Of a stretch of DNA of 64,000 bases, positions 52,993 through 64,000 are shown in pieces. The notes below the pieces were generated by a model that was not told the DNA's origin, made no database searches, and worked only from the letters and a program-made list of their open reading frames with translations. Every line of letters begins with the position of its first letter. Positions within the stretch are counted from its first letter, which is position 1. The position numbers were made by a program, and so were the translations under genes. Source of the DNA: Narthecium ossifragum (Eukaryota > Streptophyta > Magnoliopsida > Dioscoreales > Nartheciaceae); assembly GCA_963920575.1 (NCBI GenBank), contig OY986969.1, positions 20,941,288-21,005,287 of the forward strand, given 5' to 3'.

Positions 52993-54569
52993 TGTCGCGG
53001 CTTAACGCGCCTGATCAAAAATACAAATTTATAATCGAACTATTAACTAACTACTTTGGGGGTAGCTAGTGGTGAGTCCGAGTCAAATCCACAGGGATGC
53101 GTATGAAAGTAATTAAACTATTAAACTCAATCTAAATATTCATACCAATGAGTTGAGAAAAGATTCAGAATTGGAATTAAACTAACTTTATACTAAACGA
53201 TTTATAAATGCAAGAAAAGGAACCAAGGAATTCTTAATCCGTAACAAAGGTTCTACCAGGTCTTCTTAGGATTAGAACTAATGAACCAAACTGAATGGCT
53301 CTCCTAATGGTTGATGAGTGAATGACTAGCTCTCCCTATCACTCAACAAGGTTCGATTAGGATCCCTCGTCGGTGAGAACAATTATCTAAAATTCGGCGA
53401 TCTAATGATTAGTTCCGATCACCGTTAATGAATCCTCTGATTAGGATCGATTTATCGCAAGAAAATAATCACAATATGGATTTAGGTGTAAGATCGAGAT
53501 GGTTCTAGCACCTCGATGGCCAAATCTATAAAGATAGGATAAATAGAGGATTAGGAATAGATTATAGTGGTTCTAACACTATTAAATCCCTAGTCACGAA
53601 TAAGATCCCCTCATAATAGGAGATTCCATGGTTTTAACATGATTCCCCTATTAGATGAGTCAAATCCAAGCCATAACATGCATAAGCTCTAGATCTAACA
53701 CACATTAGAACAATCAAATCATCCATAAGTTAAATCAACACCAAGTTCATAAAGAAATTAACATCAATCCATACAAACCATTTAATAAGGTATGCAAATC
53801 CTAAACCCTAAAAATTCTTAATAGAAACCCTAGTTACATCATAAGAATCCCATGGTTAAAAGTTTAGCTACTCATCTTTTGGGTTTGATCCATGGATGAA
53901 AGTTGATGAAGCTTTCCCGCCATGGATTTCCTCCGAGAGATTCTAAAAAGAAAAGTTTAAAAGACGAAAAAGAAACTAAGAAAGAGTGTTCCCCTCTCAG
54001 AGAGAGAGAAAGAGAGAGCTAGATAGCCCCCTTTCCTTGGCCTCCAAGTAGCCAAGAGAGCCCACAAAAACCCTAGAACATGCCTATTTATAACCTAGGA
54101 AACACCCTTTCATCGGATTAGATCTGGGCCTTTGATTTTCTTCACAGGTAAAAGAATGATTGATTTTCATAGGGTGAAGATCGATCATTTATTCTTCTAT
54201 CGCTGGCTGTGCCCCATGGATGATCGATTATTCCATGAAGGAAGATCGATCTTTTCAAACCTCGCTCTCTGCCACTGTTGATGCACATAAATGATCAATC
54301 TTTCACCGTTGTGAAGATCGATCCTTTAAATTGGTGCTCTCTGTCAGGTTAATGCACGCAACTGATCGATCCTTTTATTCTGTGATGATCGATCATTTAT
54401 CCTGAAATTACCCAAATGTGCTTATTTTAACTCCAAACTTGATCTAACCCATGCTGAAGTCTATTATGTCTGAAATAGGAAATAGGGTAAAGATAGTTAG
54501 TGAAGTATTGCTCGGAGACTAACAAAATCAAATTATAAGAGTGATTTGTGCACTTTTCAAGTCTCATCA
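52993..54569 (-). repeat. LTR-like block related to LTR A
   Basis: Plus-strand ends TGTCGCGGC and TCATCA. It shares with LTR A the overall plan: GAGTCAAATCCACAGGG near one end, a TATA box on the minus strand (GGTTATAAATAGGC, about 54080-54095), GATCGATC palindromes (54125-54405) and GTGCACTTTTC..CTCATCA at the U3 end. No internal region is next to it and no target duplication is seen, so the ends are tentative. Confidence 0.6.
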
Positions 54570-54689
54570 CTTCATTAGGGGTGTAAAGGCCCATCCCAAA
54601 GCTACGAGGACGTCGAGGAGTCATCCCAGGTTCACTACAAATGCAAATGTTTTAGGATAGAACTGATCAAATGAAGGCTAAAATAAGCA

Positions 54690-56820
54690 CTATTGACTTT
54701 TATGAAGTATAAAACACTTCCTCTCCAGAAGTTGACCCTCTTCTTGGTCTTCCCCTTCCTCTGCCTCTGCCACTGCCAGCATTCGGTCCGCTACTTTCCC
54801 TACCAACCTCAACATTACCCCCATCACCTCTAGCTTCACCATTTCCCCTACCAACACTACCATTTCCCCTACCAACCCTAATTTTTTGTTTGCCTTTGCC
54901 ACCACTAGCTCCAATATTCCCTCCGCCTCGGCCACCCATGGGGAAAAAGATGTGAAACTTAGAATAAATTAATACTTTCAAACACAATTAATTACTTATG
55001 CAAACCTAGGATCCATGAAGTGTTCACCTATTGGTAGAATTGTCAATTTCTACAGCAGGTGAGGCTTGGCTTTGAGACCCTGTGCTGTCTCCTGCTGCTC
55101 CTCCAGTCAAAGGCTCCTTACAAGTGGTCTTGTGGTGGCCCCATTTTTCACATCTCCCACACTTATGCAGCCTTTTACTCTTTCCTTGTGTTTCATCTGC
55201 TCCTCGAATATGCTTCTTGTTTGGCCTGCCTCTAGGCCTCCTGCTCATTGGAGAATCAAAGTATAACCAAGATCAACTTTCCTTTGGCACTCTTTACTTG
55301 GCAAACTACTGATGAAACCTGAGTATGATGCCCTGTATTTGTGTCATAATGTATAGGTGTCAACATAAAGAATTGACAATTAAGTATAGACTTAGGTAAA
55401 CTGATATACTAAAATAAGCATAATACCTTGCTACGGTAAAGTAATCATCCACAAAATTATTCCAATTTGGGTTCCTCATGCGAGCTATAATGGTTGTAGA
55501 ATGAATGCATGGCAGGCCAGTGAGCTGCCACCTCCTACATGTGTAGATTCTTGAGTCCAGATCCACTTCACATCTATCATGATCAGATTGAACCTCAACT
55601 TGATGGTCATTACACATTGTCATCTTATAGTCTCCTACATTCCTGCTTATGTTAACTATGAACTTGTGAGCAATGGGAACCAACTTCCCCTTCCACCTAG
55701 CCGACTATCGTCGTCGAAAATCCGTTTTGATCATAAACTTATTTCTTAGCATATCCACCAAACCAACACAAGGCATGTGCCTCTCATCTCTTACCCATGA
55801 ATTAAAAGATTCTGATAGGTTGTTGGTCAAGTAAGCATTCTTACTGGTCTCTGGAAAATGGTGTCTTGACCAAGCACTCCCAATGGATGCTATCTGACTG
55901 ACATCATCCTGAGAGCTTCTCCCAAGCTCTGCAATAGCAGCATTATACTCATGCTTAGTACATGCCCTGGCTGCATCCCATATAGTCTCCTCAAAGGCAT
56001 ATCCTGGAAAGTTTTTCTTGAAGTTTTTGTAGTAGTGTCTCATGCATATCCTATGCTCTGCATTAGGAATGATGGCATAAATTGCCTCTTTGATTCATTT
56101 GTCTAGGTCTGAGATTACTGCCAGGTGTTCCACCCTTCCATCCATTGCCTTCTTCAGCAACTGAAAGAACCAAGACCATGCATTTCCAGTTTCAGACTCC
56201 ACCACTGCAAATGCAACTAGACACAAGCCATCGTTCCCATCTAGGGCAGTAGCTACCATAAGCTCTCCCAAGTACTTACCCTTCAAGTGGATTGAATCAA
56301 CACCCAAAAATGGCCTACATCCTGCAATGAAGCCATCCATTGATGCTTTAAAATAATACAAAAACTTCTCAAAAGTGTGATCTGGGCCTTCAGTGTACTC
56401 AATGACACTCACTGGGTTCCTCAGCAATAGTCCTCCCTCAAAGCAAGTATGTAACTAAAGGACTCACCTACGTTCCCATGAACCTGCTCATATGCAAACT
56501 CTTTGGCTCTCCAGCACTTCATATATGACACTGTCACTTGATACCTATCCCACATAAGCTTCATAATATCCTTGCACTTGGCCTGTGAGTTTCCTACCAC
56601 TAACAATTTGATTTTACTAGTAATCCATGTTATTGTCGCCATCTCCTCTCCAACAAGATTTTTCCCAAAACATGTGTGAGCACCTGACACTTTCTTGGTC
56701 TCAAAGGTTCTCTTATCATAAAGTCTTGAGGAATGAATCCTCCAAGCACAACTTTCTTCCTTGCACCTAACTGTGATCCTCTTTTTGCAACTCTTGACTA
56801 TATTGTACTTTTAGTGTTAG
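54690..56820 (-). pseudogene. MuDR-type (MULE) transposase
   Basis: Minus-strand pieces in order. N-terminal zinc/DNA-binding part (ITVRCKEESCAWRIHSS, about 56800-56730). Transposase core 56427-56095 (RPFLGVDSIHLKGKYLGEL, ALDGNDGLCLVAFAVVESE, TGNAWSWFFQLL, VISDLDK) with catalytic-type D in VDSIH and ISD. 56043-55705 (NNLSESFNSWVRDER). SWIM zinc finger 55560-55500 (YTCRRWQLTGLPCIHS; the first Cys of CxC is Tyr here). A CCHC knuckle at 55180-55130 (CGRCEKWGHHKTTC) and a G/R-rich tail (RGRGRGRPRRGS). A frameshift at 56427, a TGA near 56092 and a TAG at 55705-55707 break it. An intron may lie at 55263-55430. The N-terminus is lost at 56820 and no TIRs were found. Confidence 0.88.
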
Positions 56821-56824
56821 GAGA

Positions 56825-57489
56825 AGTTAAGTACCACCCTGTGCCCTACGCTTTGTTATTTCAGTGCTGGAGCGCTTGGTTGTAGAGAGGGACAACTATT
56901 GACGGTGGAAGTCACAAAGGGCGTACCCTGGGGCAGGCGGTGGACGTAACGTGTTTTTCCCCTAGAGATGAGATGGAACCTAGGACTTTGTAGTTCCATT
57001 TCCTTTCAGTGTGACGTAAAGTAGAACCCTACTGAGATTTGTTACTCACTCCTACTCGGGTTACGTTTTGCAGGTGCATACACCAACTCTTCTTCTGTAA
57101 CACCAGCTGGGCAGACTTTGGGCTGCGCGTCGACCTCTAGAGGTGTCTGAGGAGTCGGAGTCCAGTTTATCCTAATAGATTATATTAAATGTATAATTTC
57201 CTTCTCTGAGGATTTTTTATATATGTATATACATTTTGTGTAAATTGGTATTGTACAAGACATATTATATTATAATTGTGATAGTCGGATAGTGTATAAG
57301 TTGAAATTGTACAATTGCTAAAACTGTTAATTGATCCCAAATGTAAATAGTTTAAATTTATCGTGAAAATTATAAACTGTACAAGGTTCAAATTGAGGAA
57401 TTATAGGGGAGACTCTTACCGGTTGATTTTAGAAATAGGGTTGGCTCACGCCTTCGATCCGGATGTGTTTTCTGGGTCGGGGCGTGACA
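56825..57489 (+). repeat. Truncated LTR related to families B and C (U5 side)
   Basis: It contains the shared block GTAGAACCCTACTGAG...CACTCCTACTCGGGTTACG (57012-57065) and ends TTCTGGGTCGGGGCGTGACA at 57489, the 3' end of B/C-type LTRs. About the last 660 bp of such an LTR are present. The rest was lost at the junction with the transposase gene at about 56820. Confidence 0.8.
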
Positions 57490-57599
57490 TTCCCCCCCAC
57501 GGCTGGCTCCGATGTTGCCCTCCCGGCTCTGGTGTGGCTCATCGGTATCTTATGCTTAATCCGATCGACATAGTGAGAGAAGGAGAAATGGTGATGCTG

Positions 57600-60500
57600 T
57601 ATATGCTAAGCATGTACAGGTTTGGACCTCTACTACTAGGTTTGGACCTCTGCCCATGGCCCATATGGCGCCATCCTCCCCTCTACGAATAGCGACCACA
57701 GCAATGGCAGATCTCTGTGTCGAGACAAAAAAAGCGTCAACCTGGATGATAGTATCAACTCTGCTTCTTTCATCCATCTTCTGCCCAAGCTTCCTTCCCA
57801 AAAATTCCTCAGCAAGCCTACGGGTCTTGTAAGCCAAAGCTCTAACTGGTTCACTCTTGCCATCAAACACAATTTTATTTCTATCCTTCCAAATCTGCCA
57901 AATAGCATATGATATAAAGGATTTCTGGATTCTAGTCTCTCCTTGATTAGAAGATCTGATAAGCAAGTCAAGGTAATCAACCGCATTTTAATTACTGCTA
58001 TCACAATCAACGAAGCCCAAAACTGTTTGGAGAACATCCTTAGCATATATGTAGTCAAACAAAGCATGAGTAATGTTTTCCACCTCATATCCACAATGAG
58101 GACAAAGGGCATCAGATACCATCATCCCTTTCCAAAGCATTTCCTTAACCGCCAGCTTTCCATGTAAGGATTTCCAAACAAATTGTTTAATTCTCGGCCC
58201 GGCCGGGATCCTCCAAACATTCCTTCATACATTGATCTCATCAAATCTGGTGCTTTTGACTTTCTTGCTTATCAGGAAGTTATATGCCGAAGATGTAGTA
58301 ACTATCCCTGATCTGTGCATAGGCCATCTGCAGCTATCAGCAGTGCCTATTGGAACTTTAAGAATCTCCTTTGTTAAGCACGGATGTCCAAACAACATAC
58401 TTTGTCAAGATCCCACCTCATATCATCTTGCAGCTCTTGAACCATCGCCTCATGATAAGCTTCATTAACATTAAACATCAAAGGAGACATGGCAAGAGGG
58501 GAGTCATGGGCCCAAACATCATATAATATACTCAAAGAGCTGTTCCGGCCTGGTCTGCACACTAATCCCCCACGCACAGCATCAGCTGCTGTGCATAGAT
58601 CCTTCCAATGGGTGGATCCATACTTGCTGTCTCTCTTCGAAGGGAGGATTTCTTTCCATCTATATTTGGCCTTACTAAATCTCTTCCATACAGTGTCATG
58701 CTGATCAAGAAATTTGGCCACACGACACATCTTCAAGGCTTGTTGTCATGTACTTAAGTCCCGTAAACCCAAACCTCCAATTTCCGAGGGTCTACAAACC
58801 TCCTTCCAAGCGACAACACTAAAACCTGAACTTTTGTCTTTCCACAGAAACTCTCTACATATCCTTTCCATCCTCTTGATCACTGCTGTAGGCAACTTCA
58901 AAGACTCCATGACAAATCTCGGAATAGACTGCAACACTGACTTAACAAGAACAACACGGCCAACCTCGGAGATGAACCGGCCCTGCCACCCCATAACCCT
59001 ATTGATTATCTTATCAATTAAACCCGAATAGTCTGCCACCTTCAATCTTTTTTCTCTAACTGGCACTCCCAAGTATGTCCAGGCTTCTTTAGCATGTGGG
59101 ATGTCAAGTATATGACAGATCGTTCGACGCCGGTCCTCACCAACTACCTTAGAGAAGCGAATGCTAGACTTCAAAGAATTCATTTCCAATCCAGAGAGCT
59201 CTTTGAAGAATAAAAGCTTTTGCTTAAGAATTCTTGCCTCCATGCAAGAGGCCCTTGTAACAAACAAGCAATCATTTGCATAGAGTAAATGAGAAATAGA
59301 GAATTCAGACTTAGGGATCTTCATACCTTCAATCGTCACACCATGATTGCTCAAAATTTTGGATAACACCTCTTGTACAACCAAGAACAAGTAGGGCGAA
59401 ATTGGATCCCCTTGTCGTAAACCACATTGTGATTTAATCCTCCCGAAAACTTGGCCATTCACTATAAGAGAGAAACAAGGTGTCGTCACACAGGTCATAA
59501 CCCAACGAACCCACCTATCAGGAAAACCCATCTTCCTTAAGACCTTCTCAAGAAAACACCACTTCACTTTATCATACGCGGACTTCAAGTCTACCTTAGC
59601 TACCATCAGACTGCGTGACCGAGGGGCATGCCTCATAGAATGGATGATCTCAATAGTTGTATCTATGTTGTCATGGATACTACGGCCAGGTAAGAAAGCA
59701 GACTGTTCCAATCCTACAACTCCATCCAGAGCCGCCTTCATCCGCCGAGCCAAAATTATAGTGATAACTTTATAACCAACATTACACAAACTAATTGGTC
59801 TATACTCTCTAACCTTCTTTGGCGGCTTGCATTTTGGTATAAAGGAAAGAAAGGTCTCGTTCCAATTGGCTGGGAGCCTACCAGAGCGGAAGAAATGGAG
59901 GACCACATTAGTAAAGTCTTGGCCTACCAAATCCCAGTGAAGAGTGTAGAATTCGATAGGAATTCCATCCGGACCTGGTACCTTATTTCATCCCATGCTA
60001 AAGACAGCTTCTTTGACCTCTTCCGGAGACACATCACAGTCTAACATGTCAACAAGAGCTGCATCAATCTGTGACAGAGCTGGGAGATCCAAGGAGCAAG
60101 AGTCCCCTGGTGATTCCCACATTTTAGAATAGAAGTTTACGAATTCCTGCCCAATCAACTCCTGATCAAAGATTGTCACACCATTTTCTCCAACAATGTC
60201 CAGTACCTTCGACTTGTGGCTTTTGCTCGAGATAATTGCATGAAAAAATCCAGAGTTCCTGTCCCCAGCCATCAGCCAAACCTCCCTTGCCCGTTGTGCA
60301 GCCCTTGACTCCTGTTGGGTTATTATCAAAGCCCATTGCTGCTCCACATCTTCCATCTGCTTAGCTTCCTCCTGAAGCAGCTCCCTCTCTGATTCTAATG
60401 CGTACCAAGATTGAAGACACTGCTCCATTTGCCTTCCAACACCAAACAAATCCTTACTGGTGGCCCTATGATCCCATCCTTTGACCATGGCCTTTATAGC

Positions 60501-60767
60501 ATTGATTTTGTACTTCAACTTATATTGGCAATTACCAGGATATTTAGACTCCCAAATCCGATGCAAGGCAGCCTTGAACATACCCAATCTGAGCCAATGG
60601 TGTTCCATTCTGAAAACTGAAGGACCTTTCTTTTTCTGTAGCTCATCCATGATTGACACCAACAGCAGAGAGTGGTCAGATTGAATCCTGGGTAAAGCTC
60701 GTACATGGCTACCGCAATATGTTCTCCTCCATAGTTGATTACAGAGTGCCCTGTCAAGTCGTTCCAT
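57600..60767 (-). pseudogene. L1-type LINE, 5'-truncated: endonuclease end, RT, zinc region, RNase H
   Basis: Minus strand. 60767-59988: end of the apurinic endonuclease (ERLDRALCN, LPRIQSDHSLLL with the catalytic SDH) and the spacer. 59985-58746: RT (PPKKVREYRPISLCNVGYKV, FLPGRSIHDNI, VDLKSAYDKVKW, CGLRQGDPISPYLFL). The catalytic motif reads YAND instead of the usual ADD, so this copy is inactive. 58736-58080: the zf-RVT region (RIKQFVWKSLHGKL, CPHCGYEVENITHALF). 57966-57636: start of an RNase H-like domain. Stops: a TGA at about 59985 and at 58746, others downstream. Most endonuclease and the 3' end are missing; the 3' side ends near the truncated LTR at 57489. Confidence 0.92.
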
Positions 60768-61412
60768 AATTTTTCTTCTATTCTTGTTTCTCTATTTTAT
60801 TCCTCTTCTTGTGACACAAGTTTTTTCTCGCTTGTTTGCTGAGGGGTGAAAAATTTTACAACTTTTTTGTAAATTCTTGCTATAGATCCTCATAAGAAAA
60901 GTTGTAGATTCCAAAGGGAAAACTATTTTACTAAGCCAACTTCACTCTTAACCCAATACTTGTCTATTTGGTCAATAGTGCTAGTCCTTGTCCTAAAACT
61001 GATGCTTATAGCTAGAGAACAATACACATCAATTGAGGAGTAACATGCCGCACAGAATCCTCCTCTAAGAAAGCTCTCTTATCAAGGTTTTGGTTCCTTT
61101 CTTGGAATATAAAAAATGCACCCATTAAGTTCTCCAACTTGGCCATGCCTTTTTATATACTTATTTGGGGGAACAGGAATATAGCTTCTTATTAGTCAAA
61201 CATTTCCTGTTCCACTAACAATATATAACAATTGTTATCTGCAACTATGTAGTAGAGTCATCAGAGCTATGCTCAATCTAAGTATATATAATAATTGGTG
61301 TTTAAGACAACTTTGTCAAGGGAATGTGACAACTAATAAATCCAGGGACGTTTTTTTTTAAGCGTGTGCGTCTCTTTCTAGTTATTTCTTTATTAAAAAA
61401 ATTCACTTGAAC
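60768..61412. other. Intergenic, nothing recognised
   Basis: AT-rich DNA without a gene. It may include the missing 5' flank of the LINE insertion site, but I see no duplication. Confidence 0.5.
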
Positions 61413-61592
61413 GGTCCGTTTGACGCGCGCGATACCCGCGGATGGTATGCTCTGTGAGGACGGATCCCGCGCCGCACGGCGTCCGCTCCCAAAAATGGAA
61501 TCCGTCTCATTTTCCTCCGGCATCCGTGCGTGATCCAAACACAGATCCGTGCATCCCCCATCCCGCAGGGACGGGGCGGTGCCAAACGGACC
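61413..61592. mobile_element. GC-rich MITE, 180 bp
   Basis: Ends GGTCCGTTTGACGCG and GGTGCCAAACGGACC are inverted copies. The inside is much richer in GC and CpG than its surroundings. An apparent minus-strand reading frame across it has no family likeness. Confidence 0.65.
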
Positions 61593-62054
61593 CGAAGAGG
61601 AGGAGACATCTACATCTCTAATTGTGATAAGGCCATTGACCTTGCCTCCTCTTGTCAACCCTAAGCACGTGATCTCATCTCTCTTTCAATGGAGCAAAGC
61701 TTTCCCATAAGAGAGTCTATTAAACAAATGCCGACATAACTTTAAGGATAAGATAGATATAGATGTGTAGCATATCCTGCAAGGCATCAAGAATAGTCTG
61801 ATGATGGCCTGTGATTGTGAAAGCTCAAGAAAAGGCATGCAAGACAAATTTCCTATTGATAGAACCCCCAAGAAAGTTGTGCACTTTCTACTTTCCAGAG
61901 ATGGGTGGTATTCATATAAAATAAGCATTATCTCAAACTTTCATTGAGAAAAGGATATATATATATATAGCTCATGTCAGTGGTTCCAGGAATAGTACAC
62001 GTTCGATGTCGGACTCTTTAATGTTGTTCGACTCCAATATAGATAGATACACGA
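61593..62054. other. 3' flank of the GLYR1 gene
   Basis: Intergenic and probable 3' untranslated sequence downstream of the GLYR1 stop codon at 62055-62057. There is a TA repeat at 61955-61966. No polyadenylation signal can be assigned with confidence. Confidence 0.5.
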
Positions 62055-64000
62055 CTACTTGGAACCATCTAATCCTGCTGCAGGCGATTTCACTGCCTCA
62101 AGAACTGCTGAGAAGTCCAGGTCACCCAGTCCAAGGCTTCGGGCCTTCTTGAATGCCTGCATATTTGGAAACACGGGGACAACTAATGATCTGAGATGAC
62201 TAGAACAAGATTAGATTTAGAATATTGTTGTGTAAAGTTAATCACTCCTTCTTGACTATTCGTGAGAAACATTGTATCGGAGCAGAAATCACCTCATTGG
62301 CGGCAGCGGCAACTGGCATGGACACCGCAGTCTCGTCACCAAGAGCTAGAGCTAGCCTCATATCCTTCTGCTGATGTTTAAGAGGAAAGGCAGTGGGGTA
62401 ATTACTCTGGGCCATAGCTGGCCCTTTTAGTTTGAACATTGGGTTAGCAATGGCACCGAGGTCCTGTAAAGATCATTATCATGCAGCTTGTGAGACAGAG
62501 TCCTTGGAATAAAAGATAATATTCATCAACCACTTCATGACCATTTACGATCGAAAAATGTTATGTTCGTACCAGTACATCAAGAAGCGTCTGCTGGCTC
62601 AGGCCGCTATGATCAGCCAAACAGAGTCCTTCAGAGAGAGCATTCATCATACTTGCAGAGAAGAGTAAAAGATTTAAAAAAAAAGTGTTATGAGAATCAA
62701 CCTAAAGGGACCAACTATGATACGTTTGCTCTTCTAGAATTTAAAACAGAAGACCTTTGTACTGTTAAATTCAATTCAAACAAAAGACCTTTGTACTGTT
62801 AAATTCAATTCAAACAGAAGACCTTTGTACTGTAAAATTCAATTCAAACAGAAGACAGTGAACTCTTCTCCTGCTTCCTTTTAATGGAAGCACCTTACAG
62901 AAATCAATGCTATTGACTATTGTTAGACAAGACAACCCATTTCTGGACTCCTAATGGGCATGGGGCCTGAACCTAGCCTGGTGTCGAACCCAGACCGACT
63001 ACACAAAAGGCCGACCCAACCCACAAATTGGCCCAGATGGGCCTGTCCCATTTCATCAGATTTGGAATAAAAGGTTAATTTTTGGCCTTTCCCAACAGCC
63101 AGAAATGGTCAATTTTCAGGGACAACCCAACACGAAGTCAATAAATTGTAATAAATATTATGCTAAAATTCTCATAACTCTCTCTCTCTCTCTCTCTCTT
63201 CTTCTCTAGTGCCATTGGGCTGTCCCGCAACAAGTTTCTTATATGCTTCTGAGCCTGGCCCAACCCGGAAAGATTGGACCAGGCCAGGCTGGCCTGCCCA
63301 TTTGGACAGCCCTATTCAAAATAAAGCATAGATGATTAACTTTTGCAAAAATGTAAATCTCAATTGTATAGGTTTTCAAAGGCGACCATAAAAAAATGTA
63401 TAAACTCAGGTAATTAGAAAAGACAGGTACCTGCCCATGATCATGTTGACTACGATCTTCATTTTAGCTCCATTTCCTACTTCACCAAGAAAGAAGGATT
63501 TCTTTCCCAAGACATTAAATGCAGGAATCACCTCTTCATACAATTCCTGCATCCATATTAATGAGAAGATAAAATACAATGGATAATAAGATGGATATCA
63601 TAAGAAAACTTACATTTTAAGATGGATATCATAAGAAAATGTAAGTTCATTTTTCTGCTAAAGTTTATGAACAAGTGACATCCTAGCAAGCGAGAGGCTG
63701 GCAGCATAAATATCTTTGTTTCACATGATTAATTTGTACTTCACATTTCTTTGAACAATAAACAAAGATTGCTTTTTCATCTCATTTTGCTTTATAATAA
63801 TCATAACCAAATTACTATAAGAACCTAATTACTTGGTGTCTTAGTTCTTAGAAAAAAAGTTTTTTTTTACGTTTTGTTTGATGAGATGAGCGGTAAATAG
63901 CTACAAAAACCTCTCATAAACAAGTGATTAAAACATCTATAATTGAAATTTTACCTTCTCCCCAGCAGCAAGGATGACCAATGTACCATCTTCAGCAGGC
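62055..64000 (-). CDS. GLYR1: Glyoxylate/succinic semialdehyde reductase, 3' half (partial)
   Basis: Exons on the minus strand with GT..AG borders: 63955-64000 (runs off the window), 63431-63546, 62573-62651, 62293-62463 and 62055-62156 with stop TAG. Phases join cleanly to AEDGTLVILAAGEK, ELYEEVIPAFNVLGKKSFFL, MNALSEGLCLADHSGLSQQT, then MFKLKGPAMAQSN, FPLKHQQKDMRLALALGDE, MPVAAAANE and AFKKARSLGLGDLDFSAVLE. This is the C-terminal domain of the beta-hydroxyacid dehydrogenase family; the catalytic lysine lies in GAKMKIVVN (GxxxKxxxN). The wording is that of plant GLYR1, which uses NADPH to reduce glyoxylate to glycolate and succinic semialdehyde to gamma-hydroxybutyrate, in the cytosol. The Rossmann domain lies beyond the window. 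The last residues (KSPAAGLDGSK) differ from the usual end. GLYR2 is less likely. Confidence 0.93.
62747..62855. repeat. 34-bp tandem repeat in a GLYR1 intron, about three copies
   Basis: AGACCTTTGTACTGTTAAAT followed by TCAATTCAAACA(A/G)A begins at 62751, 62785 and 62819. The copies differ at two or three bases. Confidence 0.95.
62943..63312. mobile_element. MITE-like insertion in a GLYR1 intron
   Basis: Left TGGACTCCTAATGGGCATGG then GGCC and right GGCCTGCCCATTTGGACAGC then CC are imperfect inverted ends. The inside is rich in GGCCCAACCC/GGGCCTG words. (TC)n at 63181-63199. It explains most of the 779-bp intron 62652-63430. Confidence 0.55.

Noticed and set aside
61302..61658. Minus-strand 118-residue frame
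   Set aside because: It overlays the GC-rich MITE and its flanks and shows no domain.

Overview
This window is nuclear DNA from a flowering plant. The GC-rich, single-exon F-box/kelch gene weakly suggests a monocot, but I cannot place it to species. Most of the window is nested transposable elements. Only two host genes are convincing: an intact F-box/kelch-repeat gene of the KISS-ME-DEADLY type (24527-25600, minus) and the 3' half of a GLYR1-type glyoxylate/succinic semialdehyde reductase gene that runs off the right edge (62055-64000, minus, five visible exons).

Layout. 5-5403: the 3' LTR, polypurine tract and pol of an Athila-like Ty3/gypsy element (A), cut off in its reverse transcriptase. 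5461-20990: a decayed Ty1/copia element on the minus strand. A solo LTR of gypsy family C (7456-16773, target duplication CCACT) sits inside its RT gene, and inside that solo LTR lies a 5'-truncated Tekay/Del-like chromovirus (B, 7702-14607). 21163-23220: a probable TIR element carrying tandem repeats, a large CTTTT/GAAAA tract and a captured cyclic-nucleotide-gated-channel exon. 23378-24050: a probable copia LTR remnant. 24527-25704: the F-box gene and its TATA box. 26746-45271: a Tat-lineage gypsy element (D) with degraded gag-pol and an antisense plant-mobile-domain ORF. Each of its LTRs carries its own solo LTR of family B (27149-29707, TSD ACTTA; 41795-44207, TSD CTAGT), and its protease/RT region carries a second solo LTR of family C (35276-37495, TSD ATGAG). 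45272-52990: AT-rich intergenic DNA with several MITE-like elements. 52993-54569: an LTR-like block. 54690-56820: a MuDR-type transposase pseudogene. 56825-57489: a truncated LTR related to B/C. 57600-60767: an L1-type LINE fragment. 61413-61592: a GC-rich MITE. 62055-64000: GLYR1, with a MITE and 34-bp repeats in one intron.

How it fits together. The order of insertion can be read from the nesting: copia, then LTR C, then element B; and element D, then one LTR C and two LTR B insertions. Nearly all element ORFs are broken, so the region is a retrotransposon graveyard between two genes. The most unusual pattern is that the LTR families here (A, B, C, D and the 53-kb LTR) each carry a cluster of short palindromes centred on TCGA (GATCGATC, GGTCGACC or CCTCGAGG), at the same offset in B and C despite different arms. 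Also notable are a string of mini-hairpins in the copia leader, the captured channel exon, and a chromovirus insertion whose 5' end is missing although its target is intact.
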